A DNA stretch of 50,851 nt from assembly GCA_031254195.1 (NCBI GenBank), contig JAIRUW010000054.1, forward strand, positions 1-50,851, written 5' to 3'. Origin of the DNA: Oscillospiraceae bacterium. GTDB lineage: Bacteria > Bacillota > Clostridia > Oscillospirales > UBA929. Under the pieces are notes generated by a model. The model saw only the letters and a program-made list of their open reading frames with translations. It was not told the DNA's origin and ran no database searches. Both the position numbers and the translations under genes were made by a program. Of this stretch, positions 16,198 to 24,057 are shown one piece after another; positions within the stretch are counted from its first letter, which is position 1; each line of letters starts with the position of its first letter.

Positions 16198-17633
16198 TAC
16201 TCCGCCTCCCCTTCCGCCAAATCCTTCATGGCCAGCGTTATGTCAAGACTGAACGAATACAGCCCGTTGCTGTCGTAAGTGACTCCCCTGAAATTCACAA
16301 ACTCGATCATGTCGCTGAGTTTGAGGAAGTCCGTGTAATACGTCGCGATGTCTTCCTCGGCGCATTTTGCGCTCAAGCGTACCTGCAACGCCTTCTCGTC
16401 ATAGTCAAGCTGCGTCACGGACACGCTGTCGCCGTAATCCCTGATAAACAGGTCCAGCAGACGGCTGGAAACCATGGTCATACTCTCTTCCCAGGCAGTC
16501 ATTTCATTATACTGCCCCGTTATGTTGAGGTATCGGCCCCTCTCCGCCTTAACATCGTCCAGCTCCGCCCGTTTTCGCAAAACCTCCGGGTCTTGCAGGT
16601 AGGCGTTGATCTCCTCGATGTCTTGATTGACCGTGTAAGCCTGCCACCACATATACCCGGAGGGCAGGGCCAGCAGCAGTATATACAGCGCCATCAGCGG
16701 TATCCACAGCTTCCGGGGCTTTTTGTGCTTTATGTGCTTATCCAGCTCCCGGCGGGCGGTCAGCAGGTTGATACTGTCGGAGGGCATCAGCATGTTGAGG
16801 TAGACAAGGTGCGCCTCGGGCGGCAGTTTGCCGCTCACACTGCCGAATATGTCGAGCATATCCATTTTGATGCCGGCGTAGGGATTGAGCGCGTCGATGA
16901 GACGCATCTCGGCCTCATTGACCCCGAGGTAATAGCACTGCGTGATTTCGTTAAACTTCTGCGAGCGGTTGAAGTTGATCAGGCCGTTCAGGTTTTCCAG
17001 CACATTTTGATAAATCTGCTCTTTTGTATCGCCGTATAGGCGCGAGCGCGACATGAAGACGTTGTTCCCGTTGTTGAAAACCATCGAAACCGTTGTGAAC
17101 CCGTCAATCAGGGTGAGCACGAACGACGCCTTTTTCAGCTCCTGCCTTGAGCTTACAACCTTGTTCAAAGCCTCGGCGCCGACCCGGATAGCGCTCAGCC
17201 TGATCCCGGCGTCTTTGAAGGCCGAGATATAGCTGTCCACAAGCCCCTTGTTGGCGGCGCAGGCCAAAATCGCTTCGGAGCTTCCCTCCGAGCTTAGCTT
17301 ATGGTAGCCGCATACCAAGCTGTCGGGGTCGTCGGTCGTGTCGGCGAAGTCGTCCCGGACCAGTTGCAGGTATCTCTTGTTGTTGAGCTTGGGCGTGACC
17401 AGCCTGCGGGACAGAATCGCGCTGCCGTCCACGACCAGCGACGGGTCGGTGAAAAGCTGCGGGTTCTCTTTGCGCATGGCCGCCAGACATTCGGTCAGGA
17501 AGGCGGCGTCGGTGATCGTGCCGTTGATCATCGTCCCCTCGGCGAGGGGATAGGTGGTAAACTTTTTCACAGAGCTGCCGGCATAGCCGATGACTTCGAT
17601 TTTCTCCGCCGAGATATAGATGGACGATTTCAT
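16197..17633 (-). CDS. pilM: PilM-PilN fusion (GspL-like) pilus assembly protein
   Basis: 478 residues. Residues 1-290 resemble the actin-like PilM ATPase fold (MKSSIYISAEKIEVIGYAGS at the start, LTLIDGFTTVSMVFNNGNNV mid-way, then a YYLGVNEAE stretch). A single membrane helix follows (about 300-325, KLWIPLMALYILLLALPSGY), then a coiled coil and a small extracytoplasmic domain like PilN. In most type IV pilus operons pilM and pilN are separate; here they are one polypeptide, as in GspL of type II secretion. It should couple the PilB motor to the membrane platform. Starts 26 bases after the pilC stop; GGGGGG precedes the ATG. Confidence 0.85.
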   Translation of the reverse strand: MKSSIYISAEKIEVIGYAGSSVKKFTTYPLAEGTMINGTITDAAFLTECLAAMRKENPQLFTDPSLVVDGSAILSRRLVTPKLNNKRYLQLVRDDFADTTDDPDSLVCGYHKLSSEGSSEAILACAANKGLVDSYISAFKDAGIRLSAIRVGAEALNKVVSSRQELKKASFVLTLIDGFTTVSMVFNNGNNVFMSRSRLYGDTKEQIYQNVLENLNGLINFNRSQKFNEITQCYYLGVNEAEMRLIDALNPYAGIKMDMLDIFGSVSGKLPPEAHLVYLNMLMPSDSINLLTARRELDKHIKHKKPRKLWIPLMALYILLLALPSGYMWWQAYTVNQDIEEINAYLQDPEVLRKRAELDDVKAERGRYLNITGQYNEMTAWEESMTMVSSRLLDLFIRDYGDSVSVTQLDYDEKALQVRLSAKCAEEDIATYYTDFLKLSDMIEFVNFRGVTYDSNGLYSFSLDITLAMKDLAEGEAE

Positions 17634-17659
17634 GGCGTCCCCCCGTCAAGTAATTTCTA

Positions 17660-18853
17660 TCACAGCAAATCCGGGTTTGAATACAGCGACATTAGAGGCA
17701 TCATGACCGAGAGCATGACGGTGAGGATGATGGCCGCCATGATGATCAGCATGGCCGGTTCCACCAGCTGCACCAGCCGCCCGGTCGCCTGTTCCGCCTC
17801 ATAGTCGAAGCTGTCGGCGGTCGATACCAGCATGGTTTCGAGCCGACCGGCCTCCTCGCCGATGAGGATGGTGTTGGGGAGCTTGTTGTCAAAGCCGTTC
17901 ACCTTGCGCACCGACGCCGACAGCGCCTCACCGTTGCGCACGTCCCGGATGACGGCGGGGAACTGGCTCTCGATATATTTATTCCCGATGATCGTCCCCG
18001 ATATTTCCAACGCCTTGATCATCGAGACGCCGCTGGAATAGAGGGAGGAAAGCGTACGGGCGAAGCGCGCCGTGTAGATGATGTAGAGCAGTTTGCCGAT
18101 GACCGGTAGCTTCAGCTTGGTTTGGTCAAACTTGAGCCGGACAGCGGGGACCTTTAGGAGGTAGGCGATCAGCGCCATGAAGCTCAACACGACGATGATG
18201 ATGATATACCACCTTTGCGTCATAAAGTCGCTGATGGCGATCACTGCTTTTGTCAGCGTGGGCTGCGGTATATCGGAAAGCATTTTGAAAAACTCCGGCA
18301 GGACGAGGGTGAAAATGCCGATAACCACCGCCACCGTGATGACCCCCAGAATCATCGGGTAGTTCATCGCGGACCTGATCTTGCCGTTTAGCCTGTGTTC
18401 CTTTTCATAGTGCACGGACATCTTGTCGGTCACGTTTTCCAGCTGGCCGCTGGCCTCGCCGGACGCAAACATATTGACCAGCAGCTCCGGGAACGCCCTC
18501 CCCTGCTGCCGCATCGCCTCCGACATGGTAATCCCCTGCTGGATGTCCTTGTGCAGGGCCTCATAGATGCGCTTGAGCTTGGCGTTCTTAAAGTCGCGCT
18601 CCTTGATGATTTCCATGGCGCGCACCGCCGTGATGCCGCTGGAGAGCATACTGGCAAGCTGACGGCAAAACTCGGAGACCTCGTTTGCTTTGAGGCGGTA
18701 AACGGCCCTGCGCTCGTCCATCGTCCGGTGCTTTACCGGGACAAGGCCCTTGCCCCGCATGATTCTCCGAAAATCATCGTCGTCCCTCGCGTCCACCGTC
18801 CCGTTGATCTTCCTGTTCTCCAGGTCGAGCGCCGTGAACTGGTATTTTGCCAT
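17660..18853 (-). CDS. pilC: Type IV pilus inner-membrane platform protein PilC
   Basis: 397 residues with the GspF/PilC plan. N-terminal YQFTALDLENRKINGTVDAR, two copies of the T2SSF domain ('FCRQLASMLSSGITAVRAME' and 'FARTLSSLYSSGVSMIKALE'), and three to four membrane helices (about 165-190, 215-235, 365-390). It receives the PilB/PilT motor force and extracts or inserts pilins. GAGGAG directly upstream of the ATG. 13 bases from the pilD stop. Confidence 0.94.
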   Translation of the reverse strand: MAKYQFTALDLENRKINGTVDARDDDDFRRIMRGKGLVPVKHRTMDERRAVYRLKANEVSEFCRQLASMLSSGITAVRAMEIIKERDFKNAKLKRIYEALHKDIQQGITMSEAMRQQGRAFPELLVNMFASGEASGQLENVTDKMSVHYEKEHRLNGKIRSAMNYPMILGVITVAVVIGIFTLVLPEFFKMLSDIPQPTLTKAVIAISDFMTQRWYIIIIVVLSFMALIAYLLKVPAVRLKFDQTKLKLPVIGKLLYIIYTARFARTLSSLYSSGVSMIKALEISGTIIGNKYIESQFPAVIRDVRNGEALSASVRKVNGFDNKLPNTILIGEEAGRLETMLVSTADSFDYEAEQATGRLVQLVEPAMLIIMAAIILTVMLSVMMPLMSLYSNPDLL

Positions 18854-18866
18854 CTCTCCTCACCCC

Positions 18867-19607
18867 TTATAAACCGAGTAGCTCCCAATATGCCGACAGT
18901 ATCTCGCTTCCATATAGCATTGCCGCCGCCGTGCCGGCGCACAGGAACGGCCCGAACGGGATTTGCGCCTTTCTGTCCACCTTTTTTATCAGCGAATACA
19001 CCACGCCGCCGGCCAGCGCCAGAAAAAACGCGAACAAGGTGTTCTGCCAGCCCAGCAGGAAGCCGCATACCGCCATCAGCTTGACATCGCCCCCGCCGAA
19101 CGCGCCGGAGATGATCAGCGCTAACAAAAGCATAGGGACGCTTACCACCAATAGCCCAATCCCGCGCCGGAGGAGGGTTATGTCCGGCTGCGCCCACACC
19201 GCGGCGGCGGCTAAAGGGATCAGTGCTATGACCAAGCCGTTGGGGATCTCCATGGTATCCAGGTCGATCAGCGCTATGGCCAGCAGGATTCCGCAAACGC
19301 CAAACGCCAGCAGCGTCATCCACGACCACCCGAACGTATAAAAGCACAGAGCCGCCGGGAGGGCAAAAAACGCCTCGGCCAGCGGGTAACGCGGCGAAAT
19401 TTTCGCCCGGCAGCCCCGGCAGCGGCCCCGCAAAACGAGCCAGCTCACCACCGGGACCAATTCAAACCAACGTAAAACCTTATCGCAATGGGGGCACTTG
19501 GAGCGCCCCGTGATAAAGGACTCCTTCTTCACATACCGGAGCGCGGCGGCATTGATAAAGCTGCCGAAACACGCGCCCAACACGGCGGAAAAGACGATCA
19601 TGAACAT
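18867..19607 (-). CDS. pilD: Prepilin peptidase / N-methyltransferase PilD
   Basis: 246 residues, polytopic. Cuts prepilin leaders after Gly and methylates the new N-terminus. The N-terminal methylase region has GSFINAAALR and a zinc-type Cys set CPHC...CRGC. The protease Asp residues are in ALIDLDTMEIPN and in GGGDVKLM. All key residues are intact. Its Shine-Dalgarno (AGGGGGATTTT before ATG 19607) is part of the palindromic repeat cluster inserted upstream. Substrates in the window are four short pilins and the 2964-residue protein. Confidence 0.95.
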   Translation of the reverse strand: MFMIVFSAVLGACFGSFINAAALRYVKKESFITGRSKCPHCDKVLRWFELVPVVSWLVLRGRCRGCRAKISPRYPLAEAFFALPAALCFYTFGWSWMTLLAFGVCGILLAIALIDLDTMEIPNGLVIALIPLAAAAVWAQPDITLLRRGIGLLVVSVPMLLLALIISGAFGGGDVKLMAVCGFLLGWQNTLFAFFLALAGGVVYSLIKKVDRKAQIPFGPFLCAGTAAAMLYGSEILSAYWELLGL

Positions 19608-19800
19608 AAAATCCCCCTGTCACTGCGGTGACATCCCCCTTTCATCAAAGGGGGAGAGATTCCCTCCGCCTGGGGTAAATCTCCCTGTCACTGCGGTGAC
19701 ATCCCTCTTTTGAGAAAGAGGGAAAGTTTGGAACGTGCCATTCTTTCGTCCTTCCCCCTTTAATGAAAGGGGGATGTCACCGCAGTGACAGGGGGATTTA
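19608..19800. repeat. Palindromic repeat cluster, copy A
   Basis: Built from the unit CCCCCTGTCACTGCGGTGAC + ATCCC(C/T)CTTT..AAAG(G/A)GGGA: two forward copies (about 19612-19651 and 19683-19725) and one inverted copy (about 19753-19797), separated by CCGCCTGGGGTAAAT and GTTTGGAACG spacers. Forms long hairpins. It supplies the pilD Shine-Dalgarno and the stop codon of the DUF559 gene. Spurious ORFs reading CHCGDIPLS come from it. Confidence 0.85.
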
Positions 19801-20139
19801 CATGCTTTCCTCAATCCTTTTGCAAACGACAGGAAAAGCCTCCGTCACTTCCTGATTGGTGAACCGAATTACCTTGATACCCAGCGAATTTAGATACTCT
19901 GTTCTGATTCTGTCGCTTTCCACCATATCATTTTCTTCATGCTGCTTGCCATCTATTTCAATTACCAGATTACTGGACGGACAGTAGAAATCCACTATAT
20001 ATCGGCCGATGGGCCGCTGGCGCAGAAACCGTGCCGGATGCTTTGACAAAAAGCCGCGCCAGAGTTTTTTCTCCTCTAAAGTAGCATTATTCCGCAATTC
20101 TCTTGCCAGCAATCTATTCTCTTGAGGATATGGGAACAT
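19798..20139 (-). CDS. DUF559 endonuclease-like protein
   Basis: 113 residues. Shows the DUF559 (PF04480) pattern: LARELRNNATLEEKKLW near the start, then FLRQRPIGRYIVDFYCP, LVIEIDGKQHEE, a DRIRTEYLNSLGIKVIRF stretch and NQEV. The fold is the VSR/type II restriction endonuclease-like fold with an E-x-D-G active-site segment; cellular function is unknown. ATG 20139 is chosen because AGAGG lies about 9 bases upstream and everything before it is repeat sequence. Flanked on both sides by the repeat cluster and out of place in a pilus operon, so probably inserted together with repeats. Confidence 0.8.
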   Translation of the reverse strand: MFPYPQENRLLARELRNNATLEEKKLWRGFLSKHPARFLRQRPIGRYIVDFYCPSSNLVIEIDGKQHEENDMVESDRIRTEYLNSLGIKVIRFTNQEVTEAFPVVCKRIEESM

Positions 20140-20156
20140 CGCGCCGCCTCTTTCAT

Positions 20157-20347
20157 AAAATCTCCCTCCACCTGGGGTAAATCTCCCTGTCACTGCGGTG
20201 ACATCCCTCTTTTGCGAAAGAAAAATCTCCCTCCGCCTGAGGGCGGTTTCCCTCTTTTGTGAAAGAGGGAAAGTTTGGAACGCGCCTTTTCCTTCGTCCA
20301 TCCCCCTTTAGCGAAAGGGGGATGTCACCGCAGTGACAGGGGGATTT
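20157..20347. repeat. Palindromic repeat cluster, copy B
   Basis: Same building blocks as copy A: forward unit at about 20182-20219, the sub-unit CTCCCTCCGCCTGAGGGCGG and a CCTCTTTTGTGAAAGAGG hairpin, GTTTGGAACG, and an inverted unit at about 20302-20344. Confidence 0.85.
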
Positions 20348-20352
20348 GGCGG

Positions 20353-20378
20353 GGAGGCGGCGGCGTCCCGCCGCCTCC
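20353..20378 (-). other. GC-rich hairpin after the pilin gene
   Basis: A perfect 11-bp stem GGAGGCGGCGG / CCGCCGCCTCC with a CGTC loop, 58 bases beyond the pilin stop. No T-run; more likely an mRNA-stabilising or processing hairpin that sets pilin abundance above downstream genes. Confidence 0.5.
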
Positions 20379-20436
20379 TCCAAGCCTTGTTTCGGAATCA
20401 CTCACGCTCTATAGGTGCAATCAGCGAGGGTTTATC

Positions 20437-20880
20437 CTACGGGCCAGCAGCGATTGCGGTTCCTCCAGCTGTACCCAATCTGTTTCCAGTAGAAGCATCT
20501 CTGGGGTTTGTATATACAATTGCAATAACATTGTTCGATCCGTCAATTTCCACAGCTGTTAGCTCTGATAAATCTGGATTAAACTGATTGAGGCTTGCTG
20601 TTCCTCCTATTAGAGCTAGAAATTTTGGCATTGCCTTTAATCCTGCTAATGTAGGAACACCTCTACCTAACGCAACTTCTTCAGTTACAACGCCTTGAGC
20701 CGCAGTTAGGAATAGTCTGGCTTCTGCTCTAATTGTGGAATCCCGGGCTTCGTTGATCCATCCAATCATCACCGGGGCCAGCGCCGCCATAAGGATGGCA
20801 ACGATGACGAGTACGACGATGATCTCGACAAGCGTAAAGCCCTTACGCTTGTTTTTGCGCATGGTTTGAAACTTGTTCAT
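20437..20880 (-). CDS. Type IV pilin, probable major subunit
   Basis: 147 residues. Leader MNKFQTMRKNKRKG is cut before FTLVEIIVVLVIVAILMAAL, the textbook class III signal with Glu at +5. A typical ~30-residue helix continues into the alpha-1C region (INEARDSTIRAEARLFL). The head has a short Gly-rich end. ATG 20880 preferred (GGGAGA 8 bases upstream); TTG 20886 possible. Its place right after pilB-pilT and the stabilising hairpin behind it suggest it is the major pilin. The helix is encoded in more GC-rich DNA than the head (about 40% G+C). Confidence 0.9.
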   Translation of the reverse strand: MNKFQTMRKNKRKGFTLVEIIVVLVIVAILMAALAPVMIGWINEARDSTIRAEARLFLTAAQGVVTEEVALGRGVPTLAGLKAMPKFLALIGGTASLNQFNPDLSELTAVEIDGSNNVIAIVYTNPRDASTGNRLGTAGGTAIAAGP

Positions 20881-20943
20881 GACCAAGTCTCCCTTTTTGC
20901 AATTTTTTATGTTAATCCCGTTGCACCTCGGGATTTGACCTAC

Positions 20944-21121
20944 AAAATCTCCCTCCGCCTGTGGGCGGTGTCCCTCTTTCGCGAAAGAGGGAGGGTTTGG
21001 AACGCGCCTTTCTTTCGTCCTTCCCCCTTTATTGAAAGGGGGATGTCACCGCAGTGACAAGGGGATTTTCGTCCTTCCCCCTTTAACGAAAGGGGGATGT
21101 CACCGCAGTGACAGGGGGATT
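20944..21121. repeat. Palindromic repeat cluster, copy C
   Basis: CTCCCTCCGCCTGTGGGCGG, a CCCTCTTTCGCGAAAGAGGG hairpin, GTTTGGAACG and two inverted copies of the CCCCCTTTA..GAAAGGGGGA/GTCACCGCAGTGAC unit (about 21022-21068 and 21076-21119). Its last base pairs overlap the pilT stop codon region. Confidence 0.85.
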
Positions 21122-22175
21122 ACAGCCGCCCGACCGCCGACATGAACTCTATTCTGTCGTGGGCTTTCTCCATCGCGTCTTCGCGCCTGACCTCGCCTTT
21201 GCGCACTAGGTCGGCCAGATAGGTATCCAGCAACACCATGCCCTGTTTGGCGCTGGTCTGGATGGTGGAGTTGAGCTGGTGGCATTTGTTCTCGCGGATG
21301 AGATTGAGCACGGCGTCGGTACCCAGCATGATCTCGAACGCCGCGACGCGCCCTTTGCCAGCGGCTTTGGGCAGCAGCGTCTGCGTGACGACGCCCTTGA
21401 GGACGGACGCGAGCTGCGTGCGTATTTGCTGCTGGTTGTGCGGCGGGAATACGTCGATAATGCGGTCAATCGTCATAGCCGCGCCGGTGGTGTGCAAGGT
21501 AGAGAGTACCAAATGGCCCGTTTCGGCGGCGGTGACGGCGGCCCCGATGGTTTCGTAGTCACGCATTTCGCCCACCAGGATGACGTCCGGGTCTTCGCGC
21601 ATTGCGCTGCGCAGCGACGCGCTGAACGATTTGACATCAACCCCCACGTCACGCTGATGGATGACCGATTTATTCTGTGTATAGACATACTCGACCGGGT
21701 CTTCAACCGTGAGGATGTGACAGGCGCGGGTCGAGTTGATATAGTCTACCATGGCGGCCAGCGTCGTGGATTTACCCGAGCCGGTCGGGCCGGTGACCAG
21801 AATGAGGCCGCGCGGCTCGTCGGCCAGCTGCCTCAGTACCGGGGGCAGGTTGAGCTCTTCAAAGGTGGGGGTGTTTTGGTTAATAATACGGATAACGCAA
21901 GCCAGCTTCCGCTGCTGCCGGAACACGTTGACGCGGTGGCGCAGGTTGCCTTCCATAGAGTAGCACATGTCAACGTCGTCGCCGCCGTCCAGCGTTTCGC
22001 GCTGGCTTTCGTCCAGCATCGAAACGATGAGGGCGTATTTTTCCTCCGGCGTGAGGGTGAACTCCGTTTCAAGCAGCGTCCCGTCAATGCGGAAGACCGG
22101 GTTGCGCTCGTAGGTGATATGGATGTCGCTCGCGCGGCGCTCCCGCGCCGTGAGGATGAGCCGGTTGATGTCCAT
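21120..22175 (-). CDS. pilT: Pilus retraction ATPase PilT
   Basis: 351 residues. Hexameric ATPase that depolymerises the pilus for twitching or DNA uptake. N-terminal ASDIHI, Walker A GPTGSGKST (about residue 130), Asp box TVEDPVEY, Walker B DPDVILVGEMRD, His box TGHLVLSTLHT, and the PilT-specific C-terminal motif LNLIRENKCHQLNSTIQT. Complete. Starts 14 bases after pilB, so translated from the same message. Its presence predicts a retractile pilus, not only a secretion pseudopilus. Confidence 0.95.
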   Translation of the reverse strand: MDINRLILTARERRASDIHITYERNPVFRIDGTLLETEFTLTPEEKYALIVSMLDESQRETLDGGDDVDMCYSMEGNLRHRVNVFRQQRKLACVIRIINQNTPTFEELNLPPVLRQLADEPRGLILVTGPTGSGKSTTLAAMVDYINSTRACHILTVEDPVEYVYTQNKSVIHQRDVGVDVKSFSASLRSAMREDPDVILVGEMRDYETIGAAVTAAETGHLVLSTLHTTGAAMTIDRIIDVFPPHNQQQIRTQLASVLKGVVTQTLLPKAAGKGRVAAFEIMLGTDAVLNLIRENKCHQLNSTIQTSAKQGMVLLDTYLADLVRKGEVRREDAMEKAHDRIEFMSAVGRL

Positions 22176-22189
22176 AGCCGTGTCCCCTT

Positions 22190-23902
22190 TTACTCTACAA
22201 AATACGTCAGCCGCAGCAGCTCCTCCACTGAGGTCTTCTTATCTAAAACCAGTTTTCTCAGGCTGGTTTGCAGGCTTTTGAGCTTGTTATGCTCTTTGAC
22301 ATAGGTGTAGATGTCGGCGGTGGGCGCTTTGCTTGTGATAAAATCGCGGATCGTCCCGTCGATACCCAAAATCTCATGTATGGCGACGCGGCCTTTATAG
22401 CCGGTGTTGTTGCAGTTATGACAGCCCTTTCCGCGCATAAGCCGGTGCGGCGCCACTTTGAGGGCTTTGATCTCCGCCTCGTTCGGCTCGTACTCCTCAC
22501 AGCAGAAGAGGCAAATCTTCTTGACCAGGCGCTGCGCCACAATGCCAACCAGCGAGTTTGCCAACAAGTAATCCTCGATGCCCATGTCCAGCAGGCGGAC
22601 GATGGCGGAGACGGAGTCGTTGGTATGCAGGCTGCTCATGACCAAGTGGCCGGTCAGTGCGGCGCGGACGGAGATGCTGGCCGTTTCGGCGTCGCGCGTC
22701 TCGCCAATCATAACGATGTCGGGGTCCTGGCGCAGGATGGAGCGCAGGCCGGTCTCGAATGTCAGGCCCGCGAGTGGGTTGATCTGTGTCTGGTTGATCC
22801 GGGGCAGCGTCCGTTCCACCGGGTCTTCGATGGTGGAGATGTTGACAAAGCGCTTAGCCAGCATTTCCATGACCATGTAGAGGGTGGTGGTCTTGCCGCT
22901 TCCGGTCGGTCCGGTGATATAGATGATGCCGTGCGGCACTTGCAGCATTTCCGTCATCTTATCGTAGTCGTCCCGCTCCATGCCAAACGTGCCGGCGTGG
23001 TCGAGGACGGTGCTCTGGCTCATAAAACGCATGACGAGCTTCTCGCCGTAGACAGTTGGCAGGCTGGACACGCGGACGTTGATCTCTATGTCCTGCAATT
23101 TGGCGCGGAAATGGCCGTCCTGCGGGGCGCGTTTCTCGGCAATGTCCAGCCCGGAGAGGATCTTGATACGCGCGACGATGGAATTGTGCAATGACGAGGA
23201 TAACGTCAAATAATCCACGATCTGCCCGTCCACGCGGATACGCACGTAAGTGTTCTCCTCAAACGGTTCGATGTGGATGTCGCTCGCCCCGGCGCTATGG
23301 GCTTTATAGAGGGTGGAGTTGATCAGCGTGACGACCGGGGTGTCGTCGGCCGCTTCGGAAATATCGACATAGGAGAAAGCGCTTGCCTGTCCGGCTACCG
23401 CTTCGTTGGCGATGGACGAGGCTTTCTGCGTATCCAGTTCGGAATAATATTCGTTGATGGCCTTTGTGATCCCGGCGCGGTTGCAGACCTGTACCTCGAT
23501 CTGCATGTGGGTGATGAGCTTGATGTCCTCGATGGCGTAGTAATTAAGCGGGTCGTTGATATTGACGCGCAGGACGGGGGTGCTGTTGGCGCTCTCTTTC
23601 TTAATGGCGATGGCAATCAGGCAATACTTATTGGCGACAGCTTTGGGGATTTTTTTAACGGCTTCCAAATCCACAGGGGCGTCGCTCATGGAGACATACG
23701 GTATATTCAAGCGCCTGGAAAGCGCCGTATTGAGGCGGTCTTCGGTGATGATGTTGTTCTCTATTAAGGCCTCGCCCAAGCGCTTTTTGGCGCCGGAGGC
23801 TTTTTGCAGGTTCATGACATGCTCAATCTGCTCCTCGGTGACGTATCCCGCTTCTTTCAGGACGTCGCCTAAGCGCAGCTGAGCCGGCGCCGTTGAAGCC
23901 AT
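22190..23902 (-). CDS. pilB: Pilus extension ATPase PilB with MshEN domain
   Basis: 570 residues. The assembly motor. The N-terminus has two 24-residue MshEN-type motifs beginning RLGDVL at residue 10 and RLGEAL at residue 41, which in MshE bind cyclic di-GMP. The middle domain leads to the ATPase core: ASDIHIEP, Walker A GPTGSGKTTT (about 330), Asp box STIEDPVER, Walker B DPDIVMIGETRD, His box TGHLVMSSLHTND. A zinc knuckle CLFCCEEYEP...CHNCNNTGYKGR follows (about 475-510). GGAGAGG 6 bases before the ATG. First gene of the pilus unit, with an extended -10 promoter 90 bases upstream. Confidence 0.95.
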   Translation of the reverse strand: MASTAPAQLRLGDVLKEAGYVTEEQIEHVMNLQKASGAKKRLGEALIENNIITEDRLNTALSRRLNIPYVSMSDAPVDLEAVKKIPKAVANKYCLIAIAIKKESANSTPVLRVNINDPLNYYAIEDIKLITHMQIEVQVCNRAGITKAINEYYSELDTQKASSIANEAVAGQASAFSYVDISEAADDTPVVTLINSTLYKAHSAGASDIHIEPFEENTYVRIRVDGQIVDYLTLSSSLHNSIVARIKILSGLDIAEKRAPQDGHFRAKLQDIEINVRVSSLPTVYGEKLVMRFMSQSTVLDHAGTFGMERDDYDKMTEMLQVPHGIIYITGPTGSGKTTTLYMVMEMLAKRFVNISTIEDPVERTLPRINQTQINPLAGLTFETGLRSILRQDPDIVMIGETRDAETASISVRAALTGHLVMSSLHTNDSVSAIVRLLDMGIEDYLLANSLVGIVAQRLVKKICLFCCEEYEPNEAEIKALKVAPHRLMRGKGCHNCNNTGYKGRVAIHEILGIDGTIRDFITSKAPTADIYTYVKEHNKLKSLQTSLRKLVLDKKTSVEELLRLTYFVE

Positions 23903-23973
23903 AAAACCTCTCCAGTCCCCTTACGGGCGTATTCATGCTTCCCCATCAACGCTTGCCGGTAAGATGCTTCTTT

Positions 23974-23998
23974 ATATAATATCTCCTACATATTATAT
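23974..23998. promoter_or_regulatory. Palindrome over the pilB promoter -10
   Basis: A perfect 9-bp inverted repeat ATATAATAT / ATATTATAT (23974-23982, 23990-23998) with a 7-base centre. The right arm contains the -10 of the pilB promoter on the minus strand. Candidate operator, though AT-rich palindromes also arise by chance. Confidence 0.4.
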
Positions 23999-24020
23999 CA
24001 GAACTGGCGGTTATTTGCAA
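23992..24020 (-). promoter_or_regulatory. Promoter of the pilB-pilT-pilin unit
   Basis: Minus strand TTGCAA (24020-24015), a 17-base spacer and TATAAT (23997-23992) preceded by TGA, an extended -10. Leader of about 85 bases before pilB. Confidence 0.75.
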
Positions 24021-24057
24021 GTGTTATTTGTGCTCAAGGCTTTGGGCGCTTTGCGGG

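Noticed and set aside
15987..17039. Long plus-strand ORF opposite pilO and pilM
   Set aside because: Shadow of the GC-rich pil genes; no recognisable motifs and no independent RBS.
19620..19814. Small ORFs reading CHCGDIPLSLKGE
   Set aside because: These are translations of the palindromic repeat and recur in each copy; no RBS or conserved protein.
19608..21121. CRISPR-like repeats
   Set aside because: Repeat units vary in order, orientation and spacing, are themselves palindromic, and no regular spacers or cas genes are present.
21279..23194. Plus-strand ORFs of 341 and 308 residues opposite pilT and pilB
   Set aside because: Shadow frames over well-conserved ATPases; composition mirrors the sense codons.
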